NCBI RefSeq assembly: GCF_012062845.1
Contig: NZ_WWNB01000012.1
Span: forward strand, 48,081 to 112,080
Source of the DNA: Halomonas salinarum
Lineage (GTDB): Bacteria > Pseudomonadota > Gammaproteobacteria > Pseudomonadales > Halomonadaceae
Direction: 5' to 3'
DNA: 64,000 nt
This document shows positions 27,417 through 36,430 of this stretch, piece by piece (within the stretch, counting starts at the first letter, position 1; each line of letters begins with the position of its first letter). The notes beneath the pieces were generated by a model, which saw nothing but the letters and a program-made list of their open reading frames with translations, was not told the DNA's origin and ran no database searches. The translations under genes and the position numbers were made by a program.

Positions 27417-27839
27417 ATGTCACTGATATGTGCTTTTAAAGCAAAGCCCGTCGAGAGATATGCACAGCTTTTCGGAGGCTGTGTACTCATCGTATTTTCA
27501 ATGGTGATGTCGGGTCTCTCTCACGAGATACGTATTCTTTTCGCTGTATTAGGATTGGCAGGCATTGGTTTCGGTTTGCTCAGCCATTTTCATCATCCAT
27601 TCAGGGTCTTCGAGGAGTATCTGGAGGCAAGGAAAACGCCCATTTCCCCGACTACGAAAATTTCTTACTCGTCGATTCAGAGTGTGAAGAAGAAAGGGGA
27701 AAGCAAGGTCGTTATCCATCATGATCAAGAGGGAACGTCTAAGCGGGCCACGCTTTATACCGGTCTGTTGGCTAAAGACGATCGTGATGCGTTGATGGGG
27801 CAAATAGGTTCTCGAGCCAGCGTGGTCATTCAGGACTGA
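27417..27839 (+). CDS. Small membrane protein of unknown function at the end of the T6SS island
   Basis: About 141 residues with two adjacent hydrophobic segments (LFGGCVLIVFSMVMSGL and ILFAVLGLAGIGFGLL), then a soluble C-terminal part with a beta-rich look (TTKISYSSIQSVKKKG...KVVIHH). The ATG at 27417 has AAGGA upstream; starts at 27387, 27396 or TTG 27345 are possible. Base composition is lower in GC than the chromosome around it, suggesting it arrived with the island. I do not recognise the family. A further immunity or accessory protein is possible, by position only. Confidence 0.6.
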   Translation: MSLICAFKAKPVERYAQLFGGCVLIVFSMVMSGLSHEIRILFAVLGLAGIGFGLLSHFHHPFRVFEEYLEARKTPISPTTKISYSSIQSVKKKGESKVVIHHDQEGTSKRATLYTGLLAKDDRDALMGQIGSRASVVIQD

Positions 27840-27985
27840 CAGCGAGGGCGCCGTGATGGTGCCTGGTTCTTGCCATGCCGGGTAGACGAGCGTCGAGCTT
27901 GCCCGCCAAATCAAGCCTCAAGCATACTTTGGGTCGGACACTAGCACGACGATACCGATAATCCGCCAACCGGAGCCGACCCCTC

Positions 27986-29086
27986 ATGTCACGCCCCCTT
28001 CACCGCCGTCATTTCCTTACTGCCCTGGGCGCCGGCGCCGCCGGCATTGCCGCGGCGCCCTTCGTTTCCACCGCCCGTGCCGAAGAAACCATCACCTGGA
28101 AGATGGTCACCTCATGGCCGAAGAATTTCCCTGCCCTGGGGACCGGTGCCAACGACTTTGCCAAACGCATCGAGCAGTTGTCCGGCGGGCGCATGCGGGT
28201 GGAGGTCTATGGCGCTGGCGAACTGGTCCCGGCACTGGAAGTCTTCGATGCGGTCTCGTCGGGCACCGCCCAGATGGGGCATTCGGCGTCCTACTACTGG
28301 CGTGGCAAGGTGCCGGCGGCGCAGATGTTCACCGCCGTGCCCTTCGGCATGACCACGCAAGAGACCAATGCCTGGTTGTACCAGGGCGATGGACAGGCGC
28401 TGTGGGATGCGCTTTACGCCAAGCACAACCTCAAGCCCTTCGCGGTGGGCAACACCGGCACCCAGATGGCGGGCTGGTTCAAGCGCGAGATCAACTCGCT
28501 CGAGGACATGCAGGGGCTGAAACTGCGGCTGCCGGGGCTCGCCGGTGAAGCCATGAACGGCATCGGCGTGACCACGCTCAACATGCCGGGCAGCGAGATC
28601 TTCACCTCGATGCAGACCGGGGTGCTGGACGCCGCGGACTGGGTGGGGCCTTACAACGACCTGGCCTTCGGCCTGCATCAGGTCGCCGATTACTACTACA
28701 CCTCGGCCTGGAACGAGCCTAGCGCTATCCTTGAAGGCACCGTCAACCTGGATGCCTGGCAGGCGCTGCCGGATGATCTCAAGGTCGTGGTCGAGGAAGC
28801 GGCGCGCTCCGCCAACCTGGCGATGACCAACGAGTTCACGCTGCGCAATGCCGAGGCCCTGAAGACGCTGGTCGAAGAACATGGGGTCAAGCTGCGTCAG
28901 TTCCCCGACGAGGTGATCCAGGCGCTCTATGACTCCTCGCAGGAGGTGTTGGCGAAACAGACCGAGGCCGATGAAGACTCCCGGCAGATCCTGGAGTCCT
29001 ATCGTGCCTTCCAGGCGCTGGTGCGTCAGTTCACTGACGTCGGCGAGTTCGCCTACCTGAAGACACGCGAGCTGGTGAGCGGCTGA
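27986..29086 (+). CDS. TRAP transporter substrate-binding protein (DctP/TakP type)
   Basis: This periplasmic receptor belongs to a tripartite ATP-independent transporter. The 366-residue product begins with a twin-arginine signal (HRRHFLTALGAGAAGIAAAPF, cleaved after ARA). It has the DctP fold with NFPALGTGANDFAKRIEQLSGG and the conserved arginine in LKLRLPG that binds a carboxylate group. TakP-like receptors bind 2-oxo acids, but the ligand is not settled by sequence. The DctQ and DctM membrane subunits are not adjacent, so this receptor is orphan here. It is convergent and almost abutting with the thioesterase gene. Confidence 0.9.
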   Translation: MSRPLHRRHFLTALGAGAAGIAAAPFVSTARAEETITWKMVTSWPKNFPALGTGANDFAKRIEQLSGGRMRVEVYGAGELVPALEVFDAVSSGTAQMGHSASYYWRGKVPAAQMFTAVPFGMTTQETNAWLYQGDGQALWDALYAKHNLKPFAVGNTGTQMAGWFKREINSLEDMQGLKLRLPGLAGEAMNGIGVTTLNMPGSEIFTSMQTGVLDAADWVGPYNDLAFGLHQVADYYYTSAWNEPSAILEGTVNLDAWQALPDDLKVVVEEAARSANLAMTNEFTLRNAEALKTLVEEHGVKLRQFPDEVIQALYDSSQEVLAKQTEADEDSRQILESYRAFQALVRQFTDVGEFAYLKTRELVSG

Positions 29087-29494
29087 TCAGTGGCCGTCGG
29101 GTACGGCGCGGATGCGGCCGTTATCGTCCATCGCCACCATCACGAAGCGCGCTTCGGTGACCTTCTGCAGCTCATCGGGGTTGCGTTCGTGAGGGGGACG
29201 GATCCAGACCTCGACATCTATCTTGATTGAACTGCGGCCGATCTCGCGGAGCCCGGTGAAGATATTGACCGTCGAGCCCTCGCGCACCGGACACAGGAAA
29301 TCCATGGCCTCGATGGCCACCGTGGCGGTGCGTCCGTGAGCGATGCGACCCGCCGCCAGTTCGGCGGCCTGGTCCATGTGGCCGACCAGCCAGCCGCCGG
29401 GGATGTCGCCATAGAGGTTGGTGTCCTGGCGGGTGGCGAGCAGTTTCAGCGTCAGCTGCCCCTGGGGCGTGGGAACGTCATCGAGATCGGTCAT
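29087..29494 (-). CDS. Acyl-CoA thioesterase, YciA-like hotdog protein
   Basis: This 135-residue hotdog-fold thioesterase hydrolyses acyl-CoA. The family motif NLYGDIPGGWLVGHMDQAAE is present, with the catalytic acid in the D-QA segment, and the central strands MDFLCPVREGSTVNIFT follow. The start at 29494 (MTDLDD) is taken because the upstream extension has no family similarity. Its stop directly abuts the stop of the TRAP receptor gene. Substrate range is unknown. Confidence 0.88.
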   Translation of the reverse strand: MTDLDDVPTPQGQLTLKLLATRQDTNLYGDIPGGWLVGHMDQAAELAAGRIAHGRTATVAIEAMDFLCPVREGSTVNIFTGLREIGRSSIKIDVEVWIRPPHERNPDELQKVTEARFVMVAMDDNGRIRAVPDGH

Positions 29495-29790
29495 GGCGGC
29501 GTTTCCAGTGGGCTTGTTGTTGTCGAAGGTGTAGTAATATAAAGCCAAGAGGTGGTCCACGCGGGGCGCGGTTAATGCTCTCATCATAACCGTCGGTCCT
29601 GGACCTCACCAGCCGCGGAGAAGGTGTCTGCCGTCATCGGATTGCAACCTGCTTGCTGCACCATCCCAAGGCACGCTTTGACCCTGACGTATTCGCCAGT
29701 GGCAGGGCACACAGCACCACCGCGGTTCGCGCGGACCCAAGCATATGAACCGGGCGCAGGGTATGTCGCGCGCCCTAGAGGAGTGTCTTC

Positions 29791-30519
29791 ATGGATATCA
29801 CCAGCGATACCCACAGCCAGCATATTTCCCGCCAGTTCAATCATGAGCTGGAGGACCTCAAGAATCACTTGATGGCCATGGGTGGTCTGGTCGAGAAGCA
29901 GGTTCAGGACGCCGTCAACGCCCTGCTCGAAGGCGACTCGGCCCTGGCTCAGAAGGTCAACGAGCAGGATCGTACCGTCAACGACATGCAGATCAAGATC
30001 GATGAGGAGTGCACGCGAGTGCTGGCGCATCGCCAGCCGGCGGCCTCCGACCTGCGCCTGGTACTGGCGGTGACGCGGGCGGTGTCCGATCTTGAGCGGA
30101 TTGGCGACGAGGCCACCAAGATCGCTCGCAATGCAATGTCGCTCAGTGAATCCGGTAATGGCAAGAAAGGATTCGTCGAGGTGCGCCATATCAGTGAGCG
30201 AGTGCGTCATATGGTGCGTGATTCGCTGACCAGTTTCGCGCGCTTCGACGTCGAGCTGGCCCTCAAGGTGGTCCACGAGGACGCAGCCGTCGACAGCGAA
30301 TACACCACTGCGATGCGCTCACTGATGACCTTCATGATGGAAGATCCTCGCTCCATCACCTCGGTGTTGAGCGTGATGTGGGTGCTGCGTGCCCTGGAGC
30401 GCATCGGTGACCATGCCAACAACCTGGCCGAGTACGTCATTTATCTGGTCAAGGGGCTGGATATCCGCCATGTCAATCCGGACGATCTGGACGAAGAGGC
30501 GCTGAAGGCACCTCGCTGA
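29791..30519 (+). CDS. phoU: Phosphate-signalling protein PhoU
   Basis: PhoU links the Pst phosphate transporter to PhoR and keeps the Pho regulon off when phosphate is ample. It has 242 residues, all helical, with the two-repeat structure and metal-binding motifs such as ERIGDEATKIAR and its second-half partner ERIGDHANNLAEY. GAGGAG lies upstream of the ATG. The pst genes are not in the window. phoR and phoB lie 1-3 kb away on the opposite strand, with cysZ between, an arrangement resembling Pseudomonas chromosomes. Confidence 0.96.
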   Translation: MDITSDTHSQHISRQFNHELEDLKNHLMAMGGLVEKQVQDAVNALLEGDSALAQKVNEQDRTVNDMQIKIDEECTRVLAHRQPAASDLRLVLAVTRAVSDLERIGDEATKIARNAMSLSESGNGKKGFVEVRHISERVRHMVRDSLTSFARFDVELALKVVHEDAAVDSEYTTAMRSLMTFMMEDPRSITSVLSVMWVLRALERIGDHANNLAEYVIYLVKGLDIRHVNPDDLDEEALKAPR

Positions 30520-30554
30520 TAAGGGCGCCAAGGCGGTTTCAGGCCATCGCATCG

Positions 30555-30573
30555 CCGCCGCTTCGTGCGGCGG
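30555..30573 (+). terminator. Hairpin after phoU
   Basis: CCGCCGC / GCGGCGG with loop TTCGT, followed by TGTCATTTGT. The T run is weak. Confidence 0.4.
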
Positions 30574-30617
30574 TGTCATTTGTGTTGAGAAACATTCAGT
30601 AAAGGAGTCGCGAGAGG

Positions 30618-31364
30618 ATGCTCAACGCCCTGACGGCGCTGACCCGAGGCACCCGGCTAGTATTTAGCCCGGGGTTGAGACGCTATGTGTTCCTGCCGAT
30701 GCTGGTCAATCTGGTGGTCTATGTCGCCGGACTTTGGTTCGTGCTCGGCCATTTCGGTGGATGGCTTGATGGCTGGATGGCGATGGTTCCGAGCTGGCTT
30801 GCTTGGCTCGAATGGCTGATATGGCCGCTCTTCGTGGTGACACTGGTGCTGGTGGTATTCTTCAGTTTCACCCTGGTCACGCACCTGATTGCCGCTCCCT
30901 TCTATGGCTTTCTGGCGGCCAAGGTCGAGGCGCACGAGACAGGCCGGCCTCCGCAGGACGAGCGCGGTCTCTTGCGTACAGGTATCGATGCGTTGGGGCG
31001 CGAGCTTGTCAAGCTGGGGTATATCCTGCCGCGCATGGCGCTGTTGTTCGTGCTGGGCTGGGTGCCGGTGGTGAATCTTTTGGCGCCGCCGCTATGGCTG
31101 GCGTTCTCGGCTTGGGTGATGGCCATCACCTATCTGGATTACCCGATGGACAACAACGCCGTCAGCTTCGCCGACATGCGCCGTCGGCTACGCCGACGCT
31201 GGTGGCCGACCCTGACCTTCGGCGGCTGGGTCACGCTACTGACCTGGATTCCGCTGGCCAACCTCTTTCTGCTGCCCGGTGCGGTAGCAGGCTCGGTATT
31301 GATGTGGGACCGCCACTATCGCGAGCTGGGCGCGCCAGGTGAGGCCGTCGCGACCCGCCGCTGA
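30618..31364 (+). CDS. cysZ: Sulfate transporter CysZ (EI24 family)
   Basis: CysZ is an inner-membrane channel-like protein for sulfate uptake into cysteine synthesis. The 248-residue product has the family layout: an N-terminal GTRLVFSPGLRRYVFLPMLVN, several hydrophobic helices, and the conserved LDYPMDNNAVSFADMRR motif in the middle-to-late part. Length is close to the E. coli protein. AAAGGAG precedes the ATG. It sits between phoU and phoR with no cys operon nearby. Confidence 0.9.
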   Translation: MLNALTALTRGTRLVFSPGLRRYVFLPMLVNLVVYVAGLWFVLGHFGGWLDGWMAMVPSWLAWLEWLIWPLFVVTLVLVVFFSFTLVTHLIAAPFYGFLAAKVEAHETGRPPQDERGLLRTGIDALGRELVKLGYILPRMALLFVLGWVPVVNLLAPPLWLAFSAWVMAITYLDYPMDNNAVSFADMRRRLRRRWWPTLTFGGWVTLLTWIPLANLFLLPGAVAGSVLMWDRHYRELGAPGEAVATRR

Positions 31365-31457
31365 GTCTCCATTAGCCTGCCTACCCCTAGGTGTTTAGTC
31401 CCGGAGTGCAATGGCCCTTTCTGGCGCACCTAGGTCACGCCGATCGGCGTGTCGGCG

Positions 31458-32762
31458 TCATGTCGAAAGTCCGTCATCCTTGATCAAGCGCTTGCTTGGA
31501 AAGACGCAGCGAAACACCGCCCCTTTTTCGGGGTAAGACGAGATTTCCAGGCGAGCATCGTGGCGCAGTAGCACATGCTTGACGATGGCAAGTCCCAGGC
31601 CGGTGCCGCCGGTGGCCGTGCTGCGGCCCTTGTCGACCCGGTAGAAGCGCTCGGTGAGACGCGGAATATGTACCGGGTCGATGCCTTCACCGTCGTCCTC
31701 GATTTCAAGGGCCGCACCGGCAGGGTGGTCGCGCCAGCGCAGCACGATATGACAGCCCTCGCCACTGTAGCGTACGGCATTGAAGGCCAGGTTGGAGATG
31801 GCGCTGCGTAGCTCCTTGGGGTCACCGCGCAGCGACTGGCTGGATTCGATCTCCACACGGACCTGGTGACGGCCAGCGGACAGTGACTCGGTGTCGCGCA
31901 GGATGTCATCAAGCATTGGCGGCAACGACACCGGCTCGTTGTGCGCGCTTGGCTGGTCGATCTCCAGGCGCGAGAGCATCAGCAGGTCATCGACCAGATT
32001 CTGCATGCGGGTGGTCTGATCCTGCATCTGGCCAAGGCTTCTGGCCAGGCGAGGCGGCATCAACTCGACATGGTCGGCATAGGTCTCCAGGTAGCCGTTG
32101 AGTACCGTCAGCGGCGTACGAAGCTCGTGGGAGACGTTTGCCACGAAGTCGCGACGCATCTGCTCCAGGCGGTGCAGGCGGGTGATATCACGCACCATTA
32201 GCAGGCGTTCGTCGTCGCCATAGAGTGTCAACTGACATTGCAGCATGCGGCGATCATTGATCGGGGAGTTAAGCGTCAGCGGCTCCCGGTAATCCCGTTT
32301 GTCGAAGTACTCAACGAACAGTGGGTCACGGATCAGGTTGGTGATGTGCTGGCCGCGGTCTTGCCGGGTTCTCAGGCCCAGCATGGATTCGGCGGCGCTG
32401 TTCCACCATTCCAGGTCGCCGCGGCGATCCAGCATCACCACACTGTCGCTCATCGCCTCCGAGGAGTCCTTGATGCGCTGGATGGTGTTGCGCAGGCGCT
32501 GCTGGGTCTTGGCCTGAGCCTTCTGATGGTTATGCAGGCGGTCGAATATGTCGCCCCAGATACCGCTGGCCTCGGGCGGCTCGCTCTGTCGCGACTGGGC
32601 GAGCCAACGATGCAGGGCGTGCAGCTGTCGAAGGTGGAACGCCAGGTAGACCCCGAGGCCTGCTGCCAGGCCCACGCCGGGGGCACCGAAAACCAGGCCC
32701 GCGAGGCTCAGAACGCCGGCCAGCCAGCTCAGGCGCCAGAGTTCCAGTGACCAGAGTTGCAT
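31458..32762 (-). CDS. phoR: Phosphate-regulon sensor histidine kinase PhoR
   Basis: PhoR phosphorylates PhoB when phosphate is scarce. The 434-residue product has a hydrophobic N-terminus with two membrane helices, a PAS domain around VVMLDRRGDLEWWN, the H-box VSHELRTPLTVLNGYLET, the N-box NLAFNAVRYS, and G-boxes DDGEGID and GTGLGLAIVKH. The start at 32762 lies four bases after the phoB stop, so the two form an operon. The large periplasmic sensor seen in other kinases is absent, as is normal for PhoR. Confidence 0.96.
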   Translation of the reverse strand: MQLWSLELWRLSWLAGVLSLAGLVFGAPGVGLAAGLGVYLAFHLRQLHALHRWLAQSRQSEPPEASGIWGDIFDRLHNHQKAQAKTQQRLRNTIQRIKDSSEAMSDSVVMLDRRGDLEWWNSAAESMLGLRTRQDRGQHITNLIRDPLFVEYFDKRDYREPLTLNSPINDRRMLQCQLTLYGDDERLLMVRDITRLHRLEQMRRDFVANVSHELRTPLTVLNGYLETYADHVELMPPRLARSLGQMQDQTTRMQNLVDDLLMLSRLEIDQPSAHNEPVSLPPMLDDILRDTESLSAGRHQVRVEIESSQSLRGDPKELRSAISNLAFNAVRYSGEGCHIVLRWRDHPAGAALEIEDDGEGIDPVHIPRLTERFYRVDKGRSTATGGTGLGLAIVKHVLLRHDARLEISSYPEKGAVFRCVFPSKRLIKDDGLST

Positions 32763-32766
32763 TGGC

Positions 32767-33456
32767 TCAGCCCTTGGCAGAGAAGCGATAGCCCGTGCCG
32801 CGCACGGTCTGGATGAGGTGCTGGTGCGCCTCGCCGAGGACCTTGCGCAGGCGCCGGATGTGCACATCGACGGTGCGTTCCTCGACGTAGACGTTGCCGC
32901 CCCATACCTGATCGAGCAGTTGGCTGCGGGTGTAGGCGCGCTCCTGATGCGTCATGAAGAATTGCAGCAGACGATACTCGGTGGGGCCAATCTCCAACGG
33001 ATCGCCGTGGGTGCTGACGCGATGGCTGGTCGGGTCGAGTAGCAACCCCTCGACCTCGATCGCCTGCTCGACCCCCTGGGGGGTAGCGCGGCGCAACACC
33101 GCCTTGAGGCGAGCCACCAGCTCACGGGGCGAGAAGGGCTTGGTGATGTAGTCATCCGCCCCGGCCTCGAGTCCCTGGATCTTGTTGTCTTCCTCGCCCT
33201 TGGCGGTGAGCAGGATGATCGGCAGCTCGGCGGTGGCCTCCTCGCGCTTCAGGCGCCGGGCCAGCTCGATGCCGCTGGTGCCGGGCATCATCCAGTCCAG
33301 CACTAGCAGGTCGGGCTTGTGGTCGACCACCATGGCATGGGCGGTCTGGGCGTTGTCGGCCTCGAGGACCTGATAGTTGGCCATTTCCAGGGCAATGGCG
33401 ATCATCTCACGGATAGACGCTTCGTCATCGACAATCAGAACGGTCTTGGTGCTCAT
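32767..33456 (-). CDS. phoB: Phosphate-regulon response regulator PhoB
   Basis: PhoB is an OmpR-type regulator of 229 residues. The receiver domain has the acidic pair at Asp10-Asp11, the phosphoacceptor Asp54 in LVLDWMMPG, and the conserved Lys in TKPFSPREL. The C-terminal winged helix carries RVSTHGDPLEIGPTEYRLLQFF and the final VRGTGYRFS. A Pho box lies 60 bp upstream of the start, indicating autoregulation. It is the first gene of the phoBR operon. Confidence 0.97.
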   Translation of the reverse strand: MSTKTVLIVDDEASIREMIAIALEMANYQVLEADNAQTAHAMVVDHKPDLLVLDWMMPGTSGIELARRLKREEATAELPIILLTAKGEEDNKIQGLEAGADDYITKPFSPRELVARLKAVLRRATPQGVEQAIEVEGLLLDPTSHRVSTHGDPLEIGPTEYRLLQFFMTHQERAYTRSQLLDQVWGGNVYVEERTVDVHIRRLRKVLGEAHQHLIQTVRGTGYRFSAKG

Positions 33457-33516
33457 CTGGCTGGCCTCACAGGAACAATGACAATGACAAGATGATGACG
33501 ATTCCACCACGCTAAC

Positions 33517-33534
33517 ATGACATTGCCATGACAG
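33517..33534 (-). promoter_or_regulatory. Pho box upstream of phoB
   Basis: Read on the minus strand, the site is CTGTCAT-GGCA-ATGTCAT, two 7-bp half sites with a 4-bp spacer. This matches the PhoB consensus with one mismatch in the second half. Confidence 0.8.
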
Positions 33535-33576
33535 AGCGCCCGGCATGACGAGCCACACCTGCGCTCCGCCAGTGCG

Positions 33577-34461
33577 TCAGTGCGACGGCCACAGTGACAG
33601 CGCCAGGCCAGCAAACATCACAAGACCCGCCCAGTGGTTGTTGAGAAAGGCCTTGAAGCAGCGCTCGCGTTCGCGGTCACGAATCAAGGTGAACTGATAG
33701 ACGAAGATCGCTGCCATGGCGACAAGCCCCAGCCAGAAGAAGCCACCCAACGCGAGACGGGCACCGACCAGGCCCAATAGCGTGAGTGTCGCCAGCTGTA
33801 GCAGCACGATCATCAGGATGTCGGCTCGGCCGAAGAGCACGGCCGTCGACTTGATGCCGATCTCAAGGTCGTCATCCCGGTCGACCATGGCGTATTCGGT
33901 ATCGTAGGCCACCGTCCAGCAGAGGTTGGCCGCAAACAGCAGCCAGGCCTCCAGGGGTACCTCACCGGTCACCGCCGAGAAGGCCATGGGAATGGCCATC
34001 GAGAAGGCCGCCCCCAGCACGACCTGAGGCAGGTGCGTATAGCGCTTCATGAAGGGATAGACCGCGGCCAGGGCCACCGCCGCCACCGACAGCAGCACGG
34101 TCAGGCCATTGGTTAAGCACACCAGCACGAAGGAGGCAGCGACCAGAAGTGCGAACAGTACCTTGGCCTCGCGTTCATCAATGCGCCCGGTGGCCAGCGG
34201 ACGGGTCTTGGTGCGTTTGACGTAACCATCCAGATGACGATCGGCGAAATCATTGACCACGCAGCCCGCGGCGCGCATCAGGTAGACCCCGGTAACGAAG
34301 ATCAGCAGCAGGGGGCGCGAAGGCACCCCCTCGGCGGCGAGCCACAGTGCCCACAGGGTCGGCCACATCAGCAGCCAGGTGCCGATCGGGCGATCGAGGC
34401 GCATCAGTGCCAGGAAGTCGGGCAGGCGGGCCAGGCCGCGGGGACGGGTTGCGTGATCCAT
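33577..34461 (-). CDS. ubiA: 4-Hydroxybenzoate octaprenyltransferase UbiA
   Basis: UbiA joins the polyprenyl tail to 4-hydroxybenzoate in the membrane, the second step of ubiquinone synthesis. The 294-residue product has the first Asp-rich motif [19 protein letters not shown] and the second [14 protein letters not shown], with about eight hydrophobic helices. GGAGG lies five bases before the ATG at 34461. ubiC, the preceding enzyme in the pathway, lies 29 bp upstream on the same strand. Confidence 0.97.
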   Translation of the reverse strand: MDHATRPRGLARLPDFLALMRLDRPIGTWLLMWPTLWALWLAAEGVPSRPLLLIFVTGVYLMRAAGCVVNDFADRHLDGYVKRTKTRPLATGRIDEREAKVLFALLVAASFVLVCLTNGLTVLLSVAAVALAAVYPFMKRYTHLPQVVLGAAFSMAIPMAFSAVTGEVPLEAWLLFAANLCWTVAYDTEYAMVDRDDDLEIGIKSTAVLFGRADILMIVLLQLATLTLLGLVGARLALGGFFWLGLVAMAAIFVYQFTLIRDRERERCFKAFLNNHWAGLVMFAGLALSLWPSH

Positions 34462-34490
34462 CAAAGCCTCCAGAGCGAGAGGGTCTTATC

Positions 34491-35018
34491 CTAGCGCGGT
34501 GCCAAGCCCAGGTCATCGGCCATGGTGTCGAGGAAGAATTCCTGTACCAGTATCGTGAAGCGACCGTGGCGAAATACCGAGCGCCGGCCCCAGGGGCTCC
34601 GGCCGTCATGGAAGCCGGGTGCGGCTCGGGTGACGTCAATGGGGCCGCGTTCGAGATTCGGCTGGCGGAACAGCCAGTGGCCAAGCGAGCGCTCGCCGAG
34701 CCGGTCCAGGCGCTGGCCGGGTAGACTCGCAAGCGGCACCACCGAGCGCGCCACCACCCAGGGGCGCTCATCGATACACAGTGCCACCTCACGCAGCCAG
34801 GCAAGCTGTCGGGGCCTGAGCCCCAATGCCTGCGCTTCATCATGTGTGGGGTAGCCGATGCGCTGGCCAAGCAACTGCACGCGAAAGGGACGGCCATCGG
34901 CGGCACCGATCAGCCGCGTTGTCAGCGAATCACGGCTGGCGACCCAGCGCCACCAGCCGGGGCTCATGGCCGGCCTGGCCACGGCAGCAGGCTGCCAACG
35001 GCGCCATTTAGTGCTCAT
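34491..35018 (-). CDS. ubiC: Chorismate lyase UbiC
   Basis: UbiC cleaves chorismate to pyruvate and 4-hydroxybenzoate, the first committed step of ubiquinone synthesis. At 175 residues it has the usual length, with SRDSLTTRL near the N-terminus, ALGLRPRQLAWLREVALCIDERPWVVARS in the core (bases 34743-34830) and FLDTMADDLGL at the end. The ATG at 35018 lacks a clear Shine-Dalgarno (a C-run precedes it), so the start is less certain. It forms an operon with ubiA. Confidence 0.9.
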   Translation of the reverse strand: MSTKWRRWQPAAVARPAMSPGWWRWVASRDSLTTRLIGAADGRPFRVQLLGQRIGYPTHDEAQALGLRPRQLAWLREVALCIDERPWVVARSVVPLASLPGQRLDRLGERSLGHWLFRQPNLERGPIDVTRAAPGFHDGRSPWGRRSVFRHGRFTILVQEFFLDTMADDLGLAPR

Positions 35019-35119
35019 AGGGGGAGATGTCGGGTGATCGCGCACCGGGCGCCTCCAGGCCAATATCGGGGCGCATAGTGTATCATGCAGCGTCCACGTT
35101 ATTGCTTGTCGGGAGCGCC

Positions 35120-36280
35120 ATGACTGCACCCTTGACCATTCTCGGTACCGGCATGGCTGGCATTCAGCTGGCTCGTCAGGTGCGTGCCCGAGATGCCGCG
35201 CGGCCGATCACGCTGATCACCGCCGACAGCGGCGACGACTATTCCAAGCCGATGCTGTCCACCGGCTTCGCCAAGGGGCTGCCGCCGGCGCGGCTGGCCA
35301 GCCGCGATGCGCTGGCGCTGGCCGATAGCCTCGATGCCGTGGTGCGCACCCATACGCGGGTCACGGCGATTGACCCGATCGCGCGCCGTCTGGCGCTGGG
35401 TCCCGAGACACTGCCCTATAGCGAGCTGGTGCTGGCCACCGGAGCGGCCCCGGTGGCGCCCTTCACAATCCCGCCGGGACTCGACAGGCGCGTCTTTTCG
35501 ATCAATGACCTCGATGACTACCGCGCCTTTCATGCTGCCCTCGAGCGGCTCGCCCGTCCGGCGCGTGTAGGGATCATCGGCAGCGGCCTGGTGGGCTGTG
35601 AGTACGCCAATGATCTGGTCGCCGGCGGCCATGGCGTGACCTTGATCGCCCCGGAGCCCACCCCGCTTGCGCGGCTGTTGCCCGACACTCTGGGCGATGC
35701 CTTGAGCGATGCCTTTCATGAGGCCGGCATCGTGCTCGAGACCGGCCACACGCTGGCGGCGCTTGGCGACGCCGGTGATCAGGTGATGCTGACCCTCGAC
35801 GATGAGCGGACGCTCGAGGCCGACCTGGTGCTGGTGGCGACGGGCTTGATACCGCGCACGGGCCTCGCCGAGGCCGCCGGCCTGGCCGTGGGGCCCGAGG
35901 GCGTGCTTACCGACCGCTATCTGGCCACCTCGTCCCCGAGCATCCATGCGCTGGGCGATGTGGCCTGCGTCGATGGCGTCAATGCCATGTACGTGCAGCC
36001 CCTGCAGGTCGGTGCCAAGGCGCTGGCGGCCACACTTACCGGTACCCCGACGCCGGTCACCTATGGCCCCTGGCCGATCCTGGTCAAGACGCCGTTGCTG
36101 CCGGTGGTCGCGCTGCCGCCTGGACAGAGCCCCTCTCGTTGGCGTATCGAAGGTGAGGGGCGCGACTGGAGCGCCCTGGCGGAGGATGAAAACGGACGTA
36201 TGATTGGATTTGCGTTGACAGGCGCCTGCGTGCGTCGGAAAGTCGAACTGGCACGAGCCGCCCCTGCATTGCTAATCTAA
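35120..36280 (+). CDS. rubB: Rubredoxin-NAD+ reductase-like FAD enzyme
   Basis: This 386-residue pyridine nucleotide-disulphide-type flavoprotein has an N-terminal FAD loop ILGTGMAGIQLARQVR, a central NAD loop IIGSGLVGCEYANDL, and the late FAD motif SIHALGDVACVDG. It resembles the rubredoxin reductase of Pseudomonas, and the neighbourhood (ubiC-ubiA on one side, hup-recG-oxyR on the other) matches that locus. The small rubredoxin gene usually beside it is missing: only 101 bp separate it from ubiC. GGGAG precedes the ATG at 35120. The electron acceptor is therefore unproven. Confidence 0.82.
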   Translation: MTAPLTILGTGMAGIQLARQVRARDAARPITLITADSGDDYSKPMLSTGFAKGLPPARLASRDALALADSLDAVVRTHTRVTAIDPIARRLALGPETLPYSELVLATGAAPVAPFTIPPGLDRRVFSINDLDDYRAFHAALERLARPARVGIIGSGLVGCEYANDLVAGGHGVTLIAPEPTPLARLLPDTLGDALSDAFHEAGIVLETGHTLAALGDAGDQVMLTLDDERTLEADLVLVATGLIPRTGLAEAAGLAVGPEGVLTDRYLATSSPSIHALGDVACVDGVNAMYVQPLQVGAKALAATLTGTPTPVTYGPWPILVKTPLLPVVALPPGQSPSRWRIEGEGRDWSALAEDENGRMIGFALTGACVRRKVELARAAPALLI

Positions 36281-36430
36281 GGTCGTTGTTGCCGCCATGG
36301 CGATTCATGTCACCTCGGCATCTTGCCAGCCAACGGCTTGGGCTCGACCATTACCGACTCCACCAGGAGACGGCCTCATATTGTCAGAGGCGGCAGATGC
36401 CGCCTTGAACCGCACTACCAGGAGGGATAC

